NCBI RefSeq assembly: GCF_018332515.1
Contig: NZ_BOQD01000001.1
Coordinates: forward strand, 1-47,677
Source of the DNA: Bacillus hominis
GTDB lineage: Bacteria > Bacillota > Bacilli > Bacillales > Bacillaceae_G
DNA: 47,677 nucleotides
Direction of reading: 5' to 3'
A program made the translations under genes and the position numbers. The notes below the pieces were generated by a model. It made no database searches, was not told where the DNA came from, and saw nothing but the letters and a program-made list of their open reading frames with translations. Positions 26,110 through 35,584 of this stretch are shown piece by piece (position 1 is the stretch's first letter; every line of letters begins with the position of its first letter).

Positions 26110-27912
26110 TCACGCTATAAGAAATGTTTCGTTAGCCATTTCTTTAAGTATTTTTGCAAAGAGGTGATTAGTCTCCTCGGATAGCAACTCCGCTGTTTCT
26201 AGCAATCGAGAGAGCCTACTTATAAACTCTGTAGTATATAGGATCTTCGTATTTTCTAATTCATCCGGATTAAATAATTGTTCATTCTTCATAGAATGAA
26301 TGAACAGCTGTACAAGCATCTTCTTATGTTGTGCTTCTGCCTTTTCATGGTACATCGTCATACCTAACCATTGACGTATAATGCGTTCAGCATCTCTTGC
26401 TTCTGTTATATCAAATCTAGATACAACAAAGGTTAGTTTGTTCCATGTAAGCTTTGCAGAATCATTAGAATAATTTGAAGGGAAAAAGAAAAAACTCTGC
26501 TGCGTAACTTTCTGTCGTTCCTTCATCCAACGAAATATCTCCTGCTTCCCTAAATGAACATCAATTTCCACGAAAAACACAGGGAATGGAGACGTCGTTT
26601 TTTCTTCATTTATTGTACAATCAGGTTTGAACACCAATTCACCAAGACATGCGTGATGTATTGGCTCCAATTCATCTCGATATACACGAATACCATCTGT
26701 GTCATACCAGCCTTGTAGTACTGCCTCAATTTCTTCTTCAGATATAAGACTCGTATTCATTTCTTGTTGAATATAAAGTAGATATTCTAAAAGCATTCTT
26801 CTACCTTCTACTGTTAGTCCTCCTGGTGCATAGTCTCCCTTTTCTGTACGATCAAACATAATATAATCATATTCAACATGATTACATATGGAAAACAAGT
26901 CTGAATCCCTTTTATTTTCGTTTCTAAGGAGCGTTTGCAGGCTTCGTCTATTCATTACATTCCGATACCGAATATCGTTTCTAATCGAACGTAAGAAGCT
27001 TTTCCAGGATTGTAGATAAGCATAGTCCGTATACCCCTCACTTATTAGCTGGGTCAACATTTTATCCTCACCATTCATCATCAGGCAAGTCCAACATCCA
27101 CTACGTGAATTTGCAGCTCCACAAGCATTTCCTTGCTGTTTCCCACCTGTTTTTATGCCACATTCAAACATAGCTTGTCCATACTGTATGCTCATTTCTT
27201 CCACATCCACGCCAAAAGGCAGTATCCCTCTATCTAAAAGTAACATCCATACTTCATCACCGGTTAAAAATTTAACTGGATTAAAGCAGAGGATATTTTT
27301 CATGTCATTATGACGTGAAAATAAGGAATCAGTACTTATCTCATGCCTTTGGATACTGTGTCTTCTTCGACCACTCTCCTCATTACGAACGGCCAACATA
27401 AGCACTCCATCATATTCATCAAAGCATTCTACTGCAGTAGTAGTTTGAGAAGATATTAAGATTTCTTTCATCTTTCGCTGCATCGGTTTGACCTTGAGAG
27501 AGTCAGTACACCATCTCAATCTACTGTTTCCGCTCGGTGGTAAAACGCCTCTACCTATTACCTTATACCAATATGATTCTCTCATAAGTGGTTGTACACC
27601 ATGAACAACAAACGGTAGGTTTTGTTCATTTGCATTCTCCTGGATCTTTTGTAATGTCCGTGAGATATAAGCTGTCATAGCAGGTGTTTCTACTCCAACT
27701 TCGGAAGTTAAGATATGAATTGGATTTGTACGTTCCTCTAGTGGTAGCTCAGCAATTGCATCCCATAGTAACGTCAACATGGCAGAACTATCTTTCCCCC
27801 CACTGTAACCTACAAAACAACAATCGCGAGATAAATAGACTTTTTTCATTTCCTCTTTAATTTCTTTATATATATCCATCATTATATTGTTATCCCCATA
27901 GCAAAGTATCAT
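26110..27912 (-). CDS. dndC-like: DndC-like DNA phosphorothioation sulfurtransferase (orphan)
   Basis: The protein of up to 600 residues has an ATP pyrophosphatase P-loop SGGKDSS (37-43) and RLRWCTDSLKVKPM (131-144), as in PAPS-reductase and DndC enzymes. It also has the cysteine set CGAANSRSGCWTC (264-276), typical of the DndC/SspD iron-sulfur site. DndC activates and transfers sulfur to the DNA backbone with partners DndA, B, D and E, none of which are in this window. The N terminus is uncertain: ATGs at residues 1, 11 and 12 all have weak ribosome binding sites. The C-terminal 250 residues are not recognised and may hold a target or partner domain. Confidence 0.8.
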   Translation of the reverse strand: MILCYGDNNIMMDIYKEIKEEMKKVYLSRDCCFVGYSGGKDSSAMLTLLWDAIAELPLEERTNPIHILTSEVGVETPAMTAYISRTLQKIQENANEQNLPFVVHGVQPLMRESYWYKVIGRGVLPPSGNSRLRWCTDSLKVKPMQRKMKEILISSQTTTAVECFDEYDGVLMLAVRNEESGRRRHSIQRHEISTDSLFSRHNDMKNILCFNPVKFLTGDEVWMLLLDRGILPFGVDVEEMSIQYGQAMFECGIKTGGKQQGNACGAANSRSGCWTCLMMNGEDKMLTQLISEGYTDYAYLQSWKSFLRSIRNDIRYRNVMNRRSLQTLLRNENKRDSDLFSICNHVEYDYIMFDRTEKGDYAPGGLTVEGRRMLLEYLLYIQQEMNTSLISEEEIEAVLQGWYDTDGIRVYRDELEPIHHACLGELVFKPDCTINEEKTTSPFPVFFVEIDVHLGKQEIFRWMKERQKVTQQSFFFFPSNYSNDSAKLTWNKLTFVVSRFDITEARDAERIIRQWLGMTMYHEKAEAQHKKMLVQLFIHSMKNEQLFNPDELENTKILYTTEFISRLSRLLETAELLSEETNHLFAKILKEMANETFLIA

Positions 27913-27953
27913 TTCATACTACTATGGAGCATACCTCCTCTGTTTTTAGATAG

Positions 27954-27989
27954 AAAAAGAGAGTCCCTATTTAATAGGCACTCTCTTTT
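27954..27989. terminator. terminator-like hairpin before the DndC-like gene
   Basis: AGAGAGTCCCTATT and ATAGGCACTCTCT pair, with AAAAAG on one side and CTTTTG on the other. It lies between the HEPN gene and the DndC-like gene with no promoter evident between it and the start codon. Confidence 0.7.
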
Positions 27990-28006
27990 GTGTATATCCT
28001 CTATTT

Positions 28007-28415
28007 TTAATCAACTGTGATTTCATGTATATTCAACTTGTTTAACTTTTCCATATAAAAGCTCATTACTTTTTGAGCATGTTGTATAGCGATTAATCCA
28101 TCTTGAACAGTAAGTGCTTCAAAATACGGATAACGAATGTCTGTAGCATAACCATTTAGCTGCACGCACTGTTCTAAAATCAATGAGAATTCCTCATCTA
28201 ATTTCCGACATGATTTGTGCAGCATTAAAAGGTTATGAGTTTTTGGGACTGTCCTACCGTTTAGTGCAAGAAATCCTTTTAGAAGTTTTTCCACACATTG
28301 TTGACTATGATAACAAATAATTGCAGTTGGGAAAGGTTTCATGTGAGTTAAGTAACTAGCAGAATCTAAATCAGATTTTGCAATAAATACCCACTCTTTT
28401 AGATCCTCAATATTT
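28007..28415 (-). CDS. hepT: HEPN toxin-like protein, 3' exon
   Basis: After splicing to exon bases ATGAG (31311-31307) the protein is 137 residues and starts MRNIEDLKEWVFIAKSDLDS. The HEPN fold is shown by YHSQQCVEKLLKGFL and NGRTVPKTHNL, which contains R56-x5-H62, the RNase signature. HEPN proteins paired with a MNT nucleotidyltransferase form type VII toxin-antitoxin systems, in which the MNT protein silences the HEPN RNase by AMPylation. The exon's other reading frame supplies the final KY-stop of the upstream MNT protein. The apparent start MEIASKTYLST belongs to the intron, not to the protein. Confidence 0.85.
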
Positions 28416-31306
28416 ATTGTCGATAGGTAAGTCTTTGAAGCTATCTCCAACTTTTCCCCCGATCCGCACGGTACGTGCCACTTTCACGGCATACCGCGGT
28501 CCATCTATATTGTAGTTTTCTTTTCATCAAAATAATGATAAGTTCTAAGCGAACAACGCTAGTTATTCATGTTTCATTTCCACTTCATTTTGTGATTAAA
28601 TACAGATTTCCTCGTTTTTGACTAATTTTCGCAATTTATTGAGTTTGCCTAACTGTTCCTCATTGAATTTGTGTTCATTGAGTAGTTGGTTTATGGTTTC
28701 TATCTTGGTTGCGTGTATTAGTCTATGGACACTTGGTTTGATGATGGTAAGGTTCTTGTAGCTGTCGTCCTTTGTTTCACTCCATAATCGCTTATGGTGA
28801 CAATGAATGTCCCAAGGTAAGAGTTTCTCACCTGTTACACTGCATTTGCCTTTTTGTGCGACATAAAGAGAAATTCGGTTGTCATTGTATTCTACGGTTG
28901 CCCGTTCATTTATAACTGGATTTTCTCTTAACCATTTCAGTTCCGCTTCGGTTATGTCTGCCAAGTTTTTATGTATCAGGGCTCGTCCTTCTGCGGTGTA
29001 CTTGTTAATGACTTGCTTTTTCATCATCGGGTTTTTGTGTTGAATATAGGAGATTGGTAGGATGGGACGTTTCATGAGAAATCTCATCATTTTTGACTTT
29101 AGATATGGTTTAATACCTTTGTCTTTTCCTTTATATTCTCCTATATTCGTGTATCCATTTGTATTGCTTTTACCTCCAGTTGTTGACTTAGGGAATCTGT
29201 TATACATTATGTGGTCAAGATTATGGTTCATTTTACTGAAATCCTGGGAGGCATGCGTAGCTATTTTATAATAGTTGTGCTTACCAATGACCATGCTGTT
29301 GTATATGCTGATTCTCTTAATTGTTTCATTAGAGTTTGGGGTTTTCTGTATTCTTCTCACTTGTTTTGCTAAATCTTGTTTTGTTTTTTCCAGTGCTTTT
29401 GGGGAAACGTGTGTTACTGCAATGTATCGTGTGTCACCGTTCTTCTTTTTACCTTTCTTTACAGCTTTGAGGGTGAAACCTAAGAATTCACTTTGTTGCT
29501 TTTTCAGATTGGTTACTTTAGACTTTTCGGCTGAGATAGGCAGTTTTAGACGTTCTTCTAACCACATTTGAGTCGCTTTGAAAATTTTCTCCGCATTACT
29601 ACGTGTGTTTGTGAAGATTTTAAAGTCATCTGCGTACCTTACGATGTACATTGGTTTCATCTTGGAAGTTTTGGTGAGTTGTGTCGTTACAACGTCATTG
29701 CACCAAATTCCCCTCATGCATCTCGGTTTTACCTTTTTAGCTTTGAATGTCTCCCATTGTCTACTTATCCACCAGTCGAATTCATTAAGATTGACGTTGG
29801 CAAGTATAGGACTAAGAATCCCGCCTTGTGGGGTGCCCTTGGTCGGGAACATTGTTGTGCCATCAGGCATTTGCACTGGGGCTTTCAGTATTTTTCGGAT
29901 AATGACCAGAAGTTGTTTGTCACGGATACCCAATGTCCATAATTGACGCATGAGCTTGACGTGATTTACCTCGTCAAAAAAACCTTTAATGTCTACGTCT
30001 ACTACATATGTAAGGTTTTGTTTATTTACTCGCACTGATGCATCTGCTAGGGCATGTTCAGCACTTCTGTTTGGGCGAAAACCATAACTTCGGTTACTGA
30101 AGTGCGCTTCGCAGATTGGCTCCATGACTTGTAAGATGCACTGTTGGATTATCCTATCCCACATAGCCGGTATTCCCAGGGGTCTGGTTTGTCCGTTGGG
30201 CTTCGAAATTTCTTTACGTCTTACTTTCTGCGGTTGGTAGTTTTGAAAGCGTCTTTTAACTTCATTCAAGAAATAGCTTTGTTCCATTCCCTCAATATTC
30301 TTTATATTTACATTATCACAAGCTGCAGTTCTACTTCCTTTATTCCCCTTAATATTGCGGTAGGCGAGAAGTATATTTTCGTCTGATATAATGATAGACA
30401 TTAGGTTTTTGAAAGAATTTCCCTTTGTTGCTTTTTGGTATAGGTTATCTAGGACAGGTTGAATACCGTAGTATTCGTTGTGTCTTAGTTTATTCCCCTT
30501 TGGCGCGGACTTAGAATTGCCATTCATGGTCTATCACCTACTCTCAAATTGATTTTTGGTGACCTTTTGAGTCTTACCAGAATCCATGCAAGATTAGATG
30601 AAATTTCAGTTCCTACTATATAGACTTGTGGCTGTTCCTCCAGTTCCATTACAGAACCTTCAACGGTCGTGCCACTACTCTCACCACTATTAAGAATACT
30701 TCCCTTGGTTGTCCATTTCGTATTCAACTGTATCCGCCGATAGAGATTACTCTCAACGTTGGTGGCTTTCGACGTTCCATTCAGACTATCATTGTTTTAA
30801 AGGTCATTTTGACCTCCGATTTAGGTGCTTGCTATACCCCGTGTCTAGCTCCGTTGCCTATAACAACGTTAGGATTGTTAATTATGAGATATCCCCAATC
30901 CATTAGACAAGTCTTGTTTTCAGACTCCGAATCATTTCTGATCCGTGTCCTTTTCGAGGCGTACATTCGCAAGTTCGTCAATGGTTTACCACATTCTCAC
31001 CATGTCGGTTGACAGCATACGGTACTTGGTTAGTTCCAACCGGTTTATTACTCCTGTTGGCTTTCGGTTATACAGTTGTGCACTACGAACCGTGACCGTA
31101 TATTTTACCCTGCTCTCCACATCACGCTATGCCTAGTGTATGCAGTTGGGAATCTCACTGGGGTAGTTTCGGGGCGTTACTCCTTCATTCCTACCACTTA
31201 TCTGAACAGTTATCCTGTTCTTTATTGCTTTGATTGTTTTTCCAATTAAGAACAGTCCTCGTTGTCGCTTATACTTCCGTATTGCTTACTCGAGAACGTC
31301 TCGCAC
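28416..31306 (-). mobile_element. group II intron C in the MNT/HEPN overlap
   Basis: The intron starts GTGCGAGACG at 31306 and ends CTTACCTATCGACAAT at 28416; domain V is near 28461-28500. Its sequence is close to intron B throughout. Its EBS1 loop at 30883-30888 (minus-strand CTCATA) pairs with exon TATGAG, whereas intron B has CGCATA for exon TATGCG. Splicing yields the MNT end VLYEKY-stop and the HEPN start MRNIEDL in two frames at once. Confidence 0.9.
28596..30527 (-). CDS. ltrA: group II intron reverse transcriptase/maturase with HNH endonuclease
   Basis: The 643-residue protein is the sister of the one at 12411-14339. Reverse transcriptase motifs are intact (PNGQTRPLGIPAMWDRI, YGFRPNRSAEHAL, VDVDIKGFFDEV, GTPQGGILSPILAN, IVRYADDFKIF), followed by the maturase domain and HNH-like CSVTGEKL, HCHHKRLW and HRLIHA. 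The His-Arg in place of His-Thr in the last motif is one of a few differences from the sister copy. Confidence 0.95.
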   Translation of the reverse strand: MNGNSKSAPKGNKLRHNEYYGIQPVLDNLYQKATKGNSFKNLMSIIISDENILLAYRNIKGNKGSRTAACDNVNIKNIEGMEQSYFLNEVKRRFQNYQPQKVRRKEISKPNGQTRPLGIPAMWDRIIQQCILQVMEPICEAHFSNRSYGFRPNRSAEHALADASVRVNKQNLTYVVDVDIKGFFDEVNHVKLMRQLWTLGIRDKQLLVIIRKILKAPVQMPDGTTMFPTKGTPQGGILSPILANVNLNEFDWWISRQWETFKAKKVKPRCMRGIWCNDVVTTQLTKTSKMKPMYIVRYADDFKIFTNTRSNAEKIFKATQMWLEERLKLPISAEKSKVTNLKKQQSEFLGFTLKAVKKGKKKNGDTRYIAVTHVSPKALEKTKQDLAKQVRRIQKTPNSNETIKRISIYNSMVIGKHNYYKIATHASQDFSKMNHNLDHIMYNRFPKSTTGGKSNTNGYTNIGEYKGKDKGIKPYLKSKMMRFLMKRPILPISYIQHKNPMMKKQVINKYTAEGRALIHKNLADITEAELKWLRENPVINERATVEYNDNRISLYVAQKGKCSVTGEKLLPWDIHCHHKRLWSETKDDSYKNLTIIKPSVHRLIHATKIETINQLLNEHKFNEEQLGKLNKLRKLVKNEEICI

Positions 31307-31684
31307 CTCATATAGGACCTTCCCTTCTAGTGCAATCTTATGTTCCATAGTAACGGTACGGCTAGCACGTTCTTGAAACTCTTCTGGTCCGTACACTAAA
31401 ATATCAACTGGTGTTTCCATAACATCATAAATACCCCAATTGATACGATTAATGACTTCCCTTTTTCTTTCTCCGACACCTTCCACAACAATACAGAGAT
31501 CAAAATCACTGTCTTCATTTGGTGTGCCATATGCATGAGAGCCAAAAAGGATGATTTTTTGGACAGAAGATACAGTTTCACGAATCTTTTGCACTAATAG
31601 GTCCAATTCCCTTTGTACTTCTTCGTTAATCCGAATCACTCCTCGGATAAAGTAATTATATTGACGTTTAAGTATATTATACAT
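31307..31684 (-). CDS. mntA: MNT nucleotidyltransferase antitoxin-like protein, 5' exon
   Basis: The minimal nucleotidyltransferase motif LFGSHAYGTPNEDSDFDL (G48-S49-x10-D60-x-D62) is present near the start, followed by VVEGVGERKREV and PVDILVY, as in MNT proteins of HEPN/MNT modules. This exon codes 126 residues ending VLYE; splicing adds KY and a stop, giving 128. Its last eleven bases overlap the HEPN start (TATATGAG). MNT antitoxins in such pairs transfer AMP to a Tyr of the HEPN toxin. It lies just after the 31706-32077 gene in the same transcript, with GGAGAAGGG as ribosome binding site. Confidence 0.85.
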
Positions 31685-31705
31685 ACGTTTCCCTTCTCCT
31701 TGCTA

Positions 31706-32077
31706 TTACATATTTATTTTTATATTTTTCTCTTGTTTCCCAACGTTCTGCAATGCTTGATAACATTCGTATATCTGCTTGAAATCTTGTAAAAATCCAT
31801 CGTCAGAGATACTATGAAAGCCTTTAAAGTTCTTTCTACACCAATATAAAATGCTAGATTCATCCTTCGCTAAAAAAGAATCCGGATTGAAATGAATCAA
31901 AGCCTCTGCTAAACAAGCCAGAAGCAATGGTATCATTCCGGAATCTTGCTTTGATAAATCAAGTACAGATACAACGGTATACTGTTTATATTGGTAGTAT
32001 TGTAGAACACCATTACACATGTTTGTTGGTGTTAAACTGTGTTGTAATTGAGTGGAATCTAATTGATACACTCTCAT
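31706..32077 (-). CDS. hypothetical protein between ThiF and MNT genes
   Basis: I take ATG 32077, five bases after GGAGGGG, giving 123 residues starting MRVYQLDSTQLQHSLTP; an ATG further upstream has no site. The protein is soluble and helical (LLLACLAEALIHFNPDSF). It begins 20 bases after the E1/ThiF stop, so it belongs to that operon. PRTRC-type loci do not carry a protein that I can match to it. Confidence 0.6.
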   Translation of the reverse strand: MRVYQLDSTQLQHSLTPTNMCNGVLQYYQYKQYTVVSVLDLSKQDSGMIPLLLACLAEALIHFNPDSFLAKDESSILYWCRKNFKGFHSISDDGFLQDFKQIYECYQALQNVGKQEKNIKINM

Positions 32078-32096
32078 CTTGTCCCCTCCTATATCA

Positions 32097-32774
32097 TTAC
32101 CCCTCAATTGGTGCAGCTTTCATAAAAGCCTTTTGAGCTTGGAAAATGATATAGTGATTCGATACGGTACCTTCATCAAAGAGTTCGTTGACGAATTGAG
32201 CAACAGTCATGGCAGCGAACTTATTGGTAATAACGCGCTGTGGTTCTGAAGCAGCTAATTCGGAACAACTTAATTGACTTGGAGCTGTTTCTTTTTTCGT
32301 AAAAGCATCCGGAAATAAATCACCAAGCGGTGAAAGAATGACCTCGCCATTCAATTTAACTCCACATACTGCTTGTCCGTTATAACCACTGTTTTTATAA
32401 TCAGCTATTTGTTGAGGTGTCCAATGTCTTTTATTTACTTCTCTCCAATTATCAGGAACTGTTACAGCTGTATTCCCTACATCGATGTAAAGAAGATTAT
32501 CTGATTGATGGAAGAATTGATGAAAGACCTCGCGAGAAAACATATTATCTACTGCCCCAATTACAATTGGCAGATACAAGTAATCGTCTTTATGTTGTTT
32601 TTTTAATAAATCATATTTGTTACCAAACAACTGCTGCATTGTTTCTATGTCTTCTATATACTGCGACGTAAAGGAAGAGATAGGAACGTTATAGCCAGCT
32701 TTATATCGACGAGCCAGTACTTCTGCTTTGTATTTACCAACATCAGGTCGAATAAAGAGTTGATTTCCAAGGTT
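32097..32774 (-). CDS. E1-like ThiF-family protein, 3' exon
   Basis: The exon begins AAC CTT GGA and continues NLGNQLFIRPDVGKYKAEVL, the conserved segment that follows the nucleotide-binding acidic residue in E1/ThiF proteins. A C-terminal region SCSELAASEPQRVI resembles the PRTRC ThiF proteins, in which an SCS-type motif follows a strand. Spliced with 35412-35582 the protein is about 282 residues. The frame before 32774 contains a TGA at 32801, so the intron end must lie between; NLGNQLF fixes it. Adenylation of a small modifier or substrate C terminus is the expected activity. Confidence 0.8.
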   Translation of the reverse strand, partial: NLGNQLFIRPDVGKYKAEVLARRYKAGYNVPISSFTSQYIEDIETMQQLFGNKYDLLKKQHKDDYLYLPIVIGAVDNMFSREVFHQFFHQSDNLLYIDVGNTAVTVPDNWREVNKRHWTPQQIADYKNSGYNGQAVCGVKLNGEVILSPLGDLFPDAFTKKETAPSQLSCSELAASEPQRVITNKFAAMTVAQFVNELFDEGTVSNHYIIFQAQKAFMKAAPIEG

Positions 32775-35411
32775 GTAGAGTAGGAAGCGAGCGCCTTGTC
32801 ATATTGCTATGATAGGTTTCTCAAAACCCCTCACCGAACCGTACGTACTCCTCTCAGAGTATACGGCTCTCCATCAATTGCTTGTCAAAGTTATTTTTTT
32901 CTGTTTTTCGCTATAAGTTCTACTCTCATATCATAGTGAATTTCATTATGGCAATCCTCACATACGGCTAATGTTTTGCGTCTACGGGCAATCATTAATT
33001 TTTGCCATTTGGCTTTGCCTTTCTCAACATCTTTCATTTTTCGGACATGGTGCATTACTAAGTTAGAATCGGTTTTACCACAATGTTCACATTTGTTGGC
33101 TGACAACCTATCCATAAGACTAGTTGTTGACATATGAACTCTTGAGGCTAACAAGTTGTCGATGTTATTTTCTTGTGTTTTCATCTTAGTTATATCAACC
33201 GTTCTAAATCCTTCCCTGTAGAAAGAATGAGAGTGTTGTTTGCCTTTTTTATCTTTGTAATTGACTATGAATACACCGTTTTTGCAATATTTCCCCTTAA
33301 TTTTTCCGATTGAGCTTTTATATTTATTGGCGAATGTTTTATACATGCTGTATTCTAGAACGTAACTGAATTTTTGGAGTACCGTTGAATTAACTGCATA
33401 TTTGTAGTAGTTGTACATCCCTCTGATCTGTAATACATAATTATGTAGTATTTCCAAATCATCTAGGTGTGCCATTTCCGGTCTATGCTTTGGTTTCCAA
33501 GTTTCTTTCCCATTCACATACTTCATTTCTAAAACATTCAGGGCAAGTAATTTATTTCGCCATGCTTCATGGGGGATTTCAAGTCTTACTTTTAGATTGT
33601 GATGTCTTCTTTTTGCACCTTTCACCGAGTATTTGGTAAATAACTCGTTTCTAGTGATATTGACGTTGTATCCAAGAAATGTTGCTTTCTTGCTAGAGTG
33701 GGTGATAAGTGTTTTTTCTTCTGATAAAGTTAATTTTAATTCTTCATTGAGAAATTGAGCTATATCAGATTTAATGGCTTTGGCATCATCTTTACTGCCG
33801 ATTATCATTACAATAAAGTCATCAGCATATCTAACATATTTTAGTGACTTAAATTTATCCGACATTGGATTGTAGTAGGGACGTTGTCCCCTTTCCTTAA
33901 CCCATTCGTTGACTTGCTTGATTAATTCCTGAGCTTCATTGTGTTTACCTTGTTCTCTTAGTAAGTCTGCTTTCTTACGCCCTCTTTTTATTTTGAGGTG
34001 TAAGTATTGATATCTTTTATCAACTTCTCTGTCTTTTGGTTGACCTTTTCCGAACTTTTCAGCGTATTTTTCCATGTATATATCTAGTTCGTTTAGATAT
34101 ATGTTGGCAAGAAGAGGACTGAGAATCCCTCCTTGTGGTGTTCCACTGAATGTTTTGTGGAATTGCCAATCCTCCATGTACCCAGCTCTTAGGAACTTCC
34201 ATATTAATCCGATGAGTGTTTCGTCATTGATACGTTTTCTTAGTAGGTCAATTAGGATATGGTGGTCGATATTGTCAAAGAAACCTTGAATATCACCTTC
34301 AATAAACCATTTAGTTCCATTACCACTCTTTTTAATTTGTTTCAAAGCTGTATGACAACCCCTATTTTTCCTGAATCCATGTGAGTTCTCAGAGAAGTTT
34401 GGTTCATAAATTGCTTCTAAGATATACTTTATTACTAATTGGACAAGTTTATCGTCAAATGTCGGTACCCCAAGAGGACGTTTTTTCTTACTCCCTTTTT
34501 TATCAATATATACTCGCTTAACAGGAGTAGGTTTATAGTTACCATTTTTAATGTTGTTGATGATTTTAGATACTCTATTTTTTGAGAAGCCATCAACAGT
34601 GTTATTTATGGTTCCTCTGGTCATATTACCTGGATTGGCATATATTTCTTGATAACCTTTATAGTAGAATTCTGGATTATAAAGATTTCTATATAATCTT
34701 TTGAACTTATAGTTTTCTTTAATAGTATTCTTCGACAAGGTGTTCAATACATAAACTGGATTTCTCATCAGCATCTCGCTTCCTTCCTGTTTATTATCAT
34801 CATGAACTAATTGACTACCTTCCTTCGCCATCCTGATTTCACAACCATGACCTAACGTAATTTGTCATACGTTAGTGTGATAGGCTTTCCCTATCTCTGA
34901 CTACTACGAAGGCTCCGTTACCATATGGAATATTCAAGAGCCACATTTCTTGGTTTTTACCTTGAAATCATCCTCTATAGCCATAAATGGCGCTTCCACT
35001 TAGGTAATCCCCATTTAGTACCTTGTAAATAGTTTGTAGTAATGTCGGTTGGGACTTTCAATCTTTACTAATGTACTTTAGTTGGTTCTCTAGTGTGAAA
35101 CACACCTCTCTCCACAAAAAATAGATGAGCTGAACTAGAGACATATCGTTTCAATGTCTATTTCGATATGGTCGTCGATAAGACCCCTTGATTTATCCTT
35201 CACGCAGTTTAGCATTCAACCTTGTTTACCACGGTACACCTAGAAATTCAGTCGCACTCATGACATTAGAGTGACTTATCCCGTTGCAGCCATGCTACAC
35301 TCCCCGTTCACTTTCGATTACGGATAAGGCTACCGGTGTCGGGTTGTTATCTTGTTTCACTTCACCCGCTGATTTACTAAATCAGAGTTTACAAGGCCCT
35401 TATGGGCGCAC
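32775..35411 (-). mobile_element. group II intron D in the E1/ThiF gene
   Basis: It starts GTGCGCCCAT at 35411 after exon codons GAA AAA and ends CTTCCTACTCTAC at 32775, both matching group II boundaries. Domain V (about 32836-32875, GAGCCGTATACTC and AGTACGTACGGTTC) is present. The reverse transcriptase is less similar to the other four, so this is a different intron lineage. The EBS1/IBS1 pairing is not clear; A-rich stretches near 35115 could pair only weakly. Confidence 0.85.
32891..34831 (-). CDS. ltrA: group II intron reverse transcriptase/maturase with HNH endonuclease
   Basis: The 646-residue protein has motifs RPLGVPTFDDKLVQLVI, HGFRKNRGCHTAL, IEGDIQGFFDNI, GTPQGGILSPLLAN and VRYADDFIVMI, then the maturase domain, and a C-terminal HNH with CEHCGKTDSNLVMHH and CEDCHNEIH. 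The cysteine pairs make a zinc-stabilised HNH nuclease for second-strand cleavage of target DNA. Active-site YADD intact. Confidence 0.95.
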   Translation of the reverse strand: MAKEGSQLVHDDNKQEGSEMLMRNPVYVLNTLSKNTIKENYKFKRLYRNLYNPEFYYKGYQEIYANPGNMTRGTINNTVDGFSKNRVSKIINNIKNGNYKPTPVKRVYIDKKGSKKKRPLGVPTFDDKLVQLVIKYILEAIYEPNFSENSHGFRKNRGCHTALKQIKKSGNGTKWFIEGDIQGFFDNIDHHILIDLLRKRINDETLIGLIWKFLRAGYMEDWQFHKTFSGTPQGGILSPLLANIYLNELDIYMEKYAEKFGKGQPKDREVDKRYQYLHLKIKRGRKKADLLREQGKHNEAQELIKQVNEWVKERGQRPYYNPMSDKFKSLKYVRYADDFIVMIIGSKDDAKAIKSDIAQFLNEELKLTLSEEKTLITHSSKKATFLGYNVNITRNELFTKYSVKGAKRRHHNLKVRLEIPHEAWRNKLLALNVLEMKYVNGKETWKPKHRPEMAHLDDLEILHNYVLQIRGMYNYYKYAVNSTVLQKFSYVLEYSMYKTFANKYKSSIGKIKGKYCKNGVFIVNYKDKKGKQHSHSFYREGFRTVDITKMKTQENNIDNLLASRVHMSTTSLMDRLSANKCEHCGKTDSNLVMHHVRKMKDVEKGKAKWQKLMIARRRKTLAVCEDCHNEIHYDMRVELIAKNRKK

Positions 35412-35582
35412 TTTTTCTTCAACCGTGTCTGGATCTGCAACTACAATTTCGCCATCCAATTGAAAAATACTCATCATTTGAGCAATATGTTGTAAAATTA
35501 ATCCTCCGTTTCCTCCAGCACCTACTAATACAATATGTGGTACAATCTTCTTTCCTTCTGCAATATCAATAACAATACTCAT
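35412..35582 (-). CDS. E1-like ThiF-family protein, 5' exon
   Basis: This exon codes 57 residues starting MSIVIDIAEGKKIV, then VGAGGNGG (20-27), the Rossmann ATP loop of ThiF/MoeB/E1 proteins, and VADPDTVEEK, where the acidic residues bind the nucleotide ribose. The exon ends on a complete AAA codon before GTGCG. It starts two bases after the 136-residue unknown gene. Translation without splicing gives a 60-residue dead-end peptide. Confidence 0.85.
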
Positions 35583-35584
35583 TT

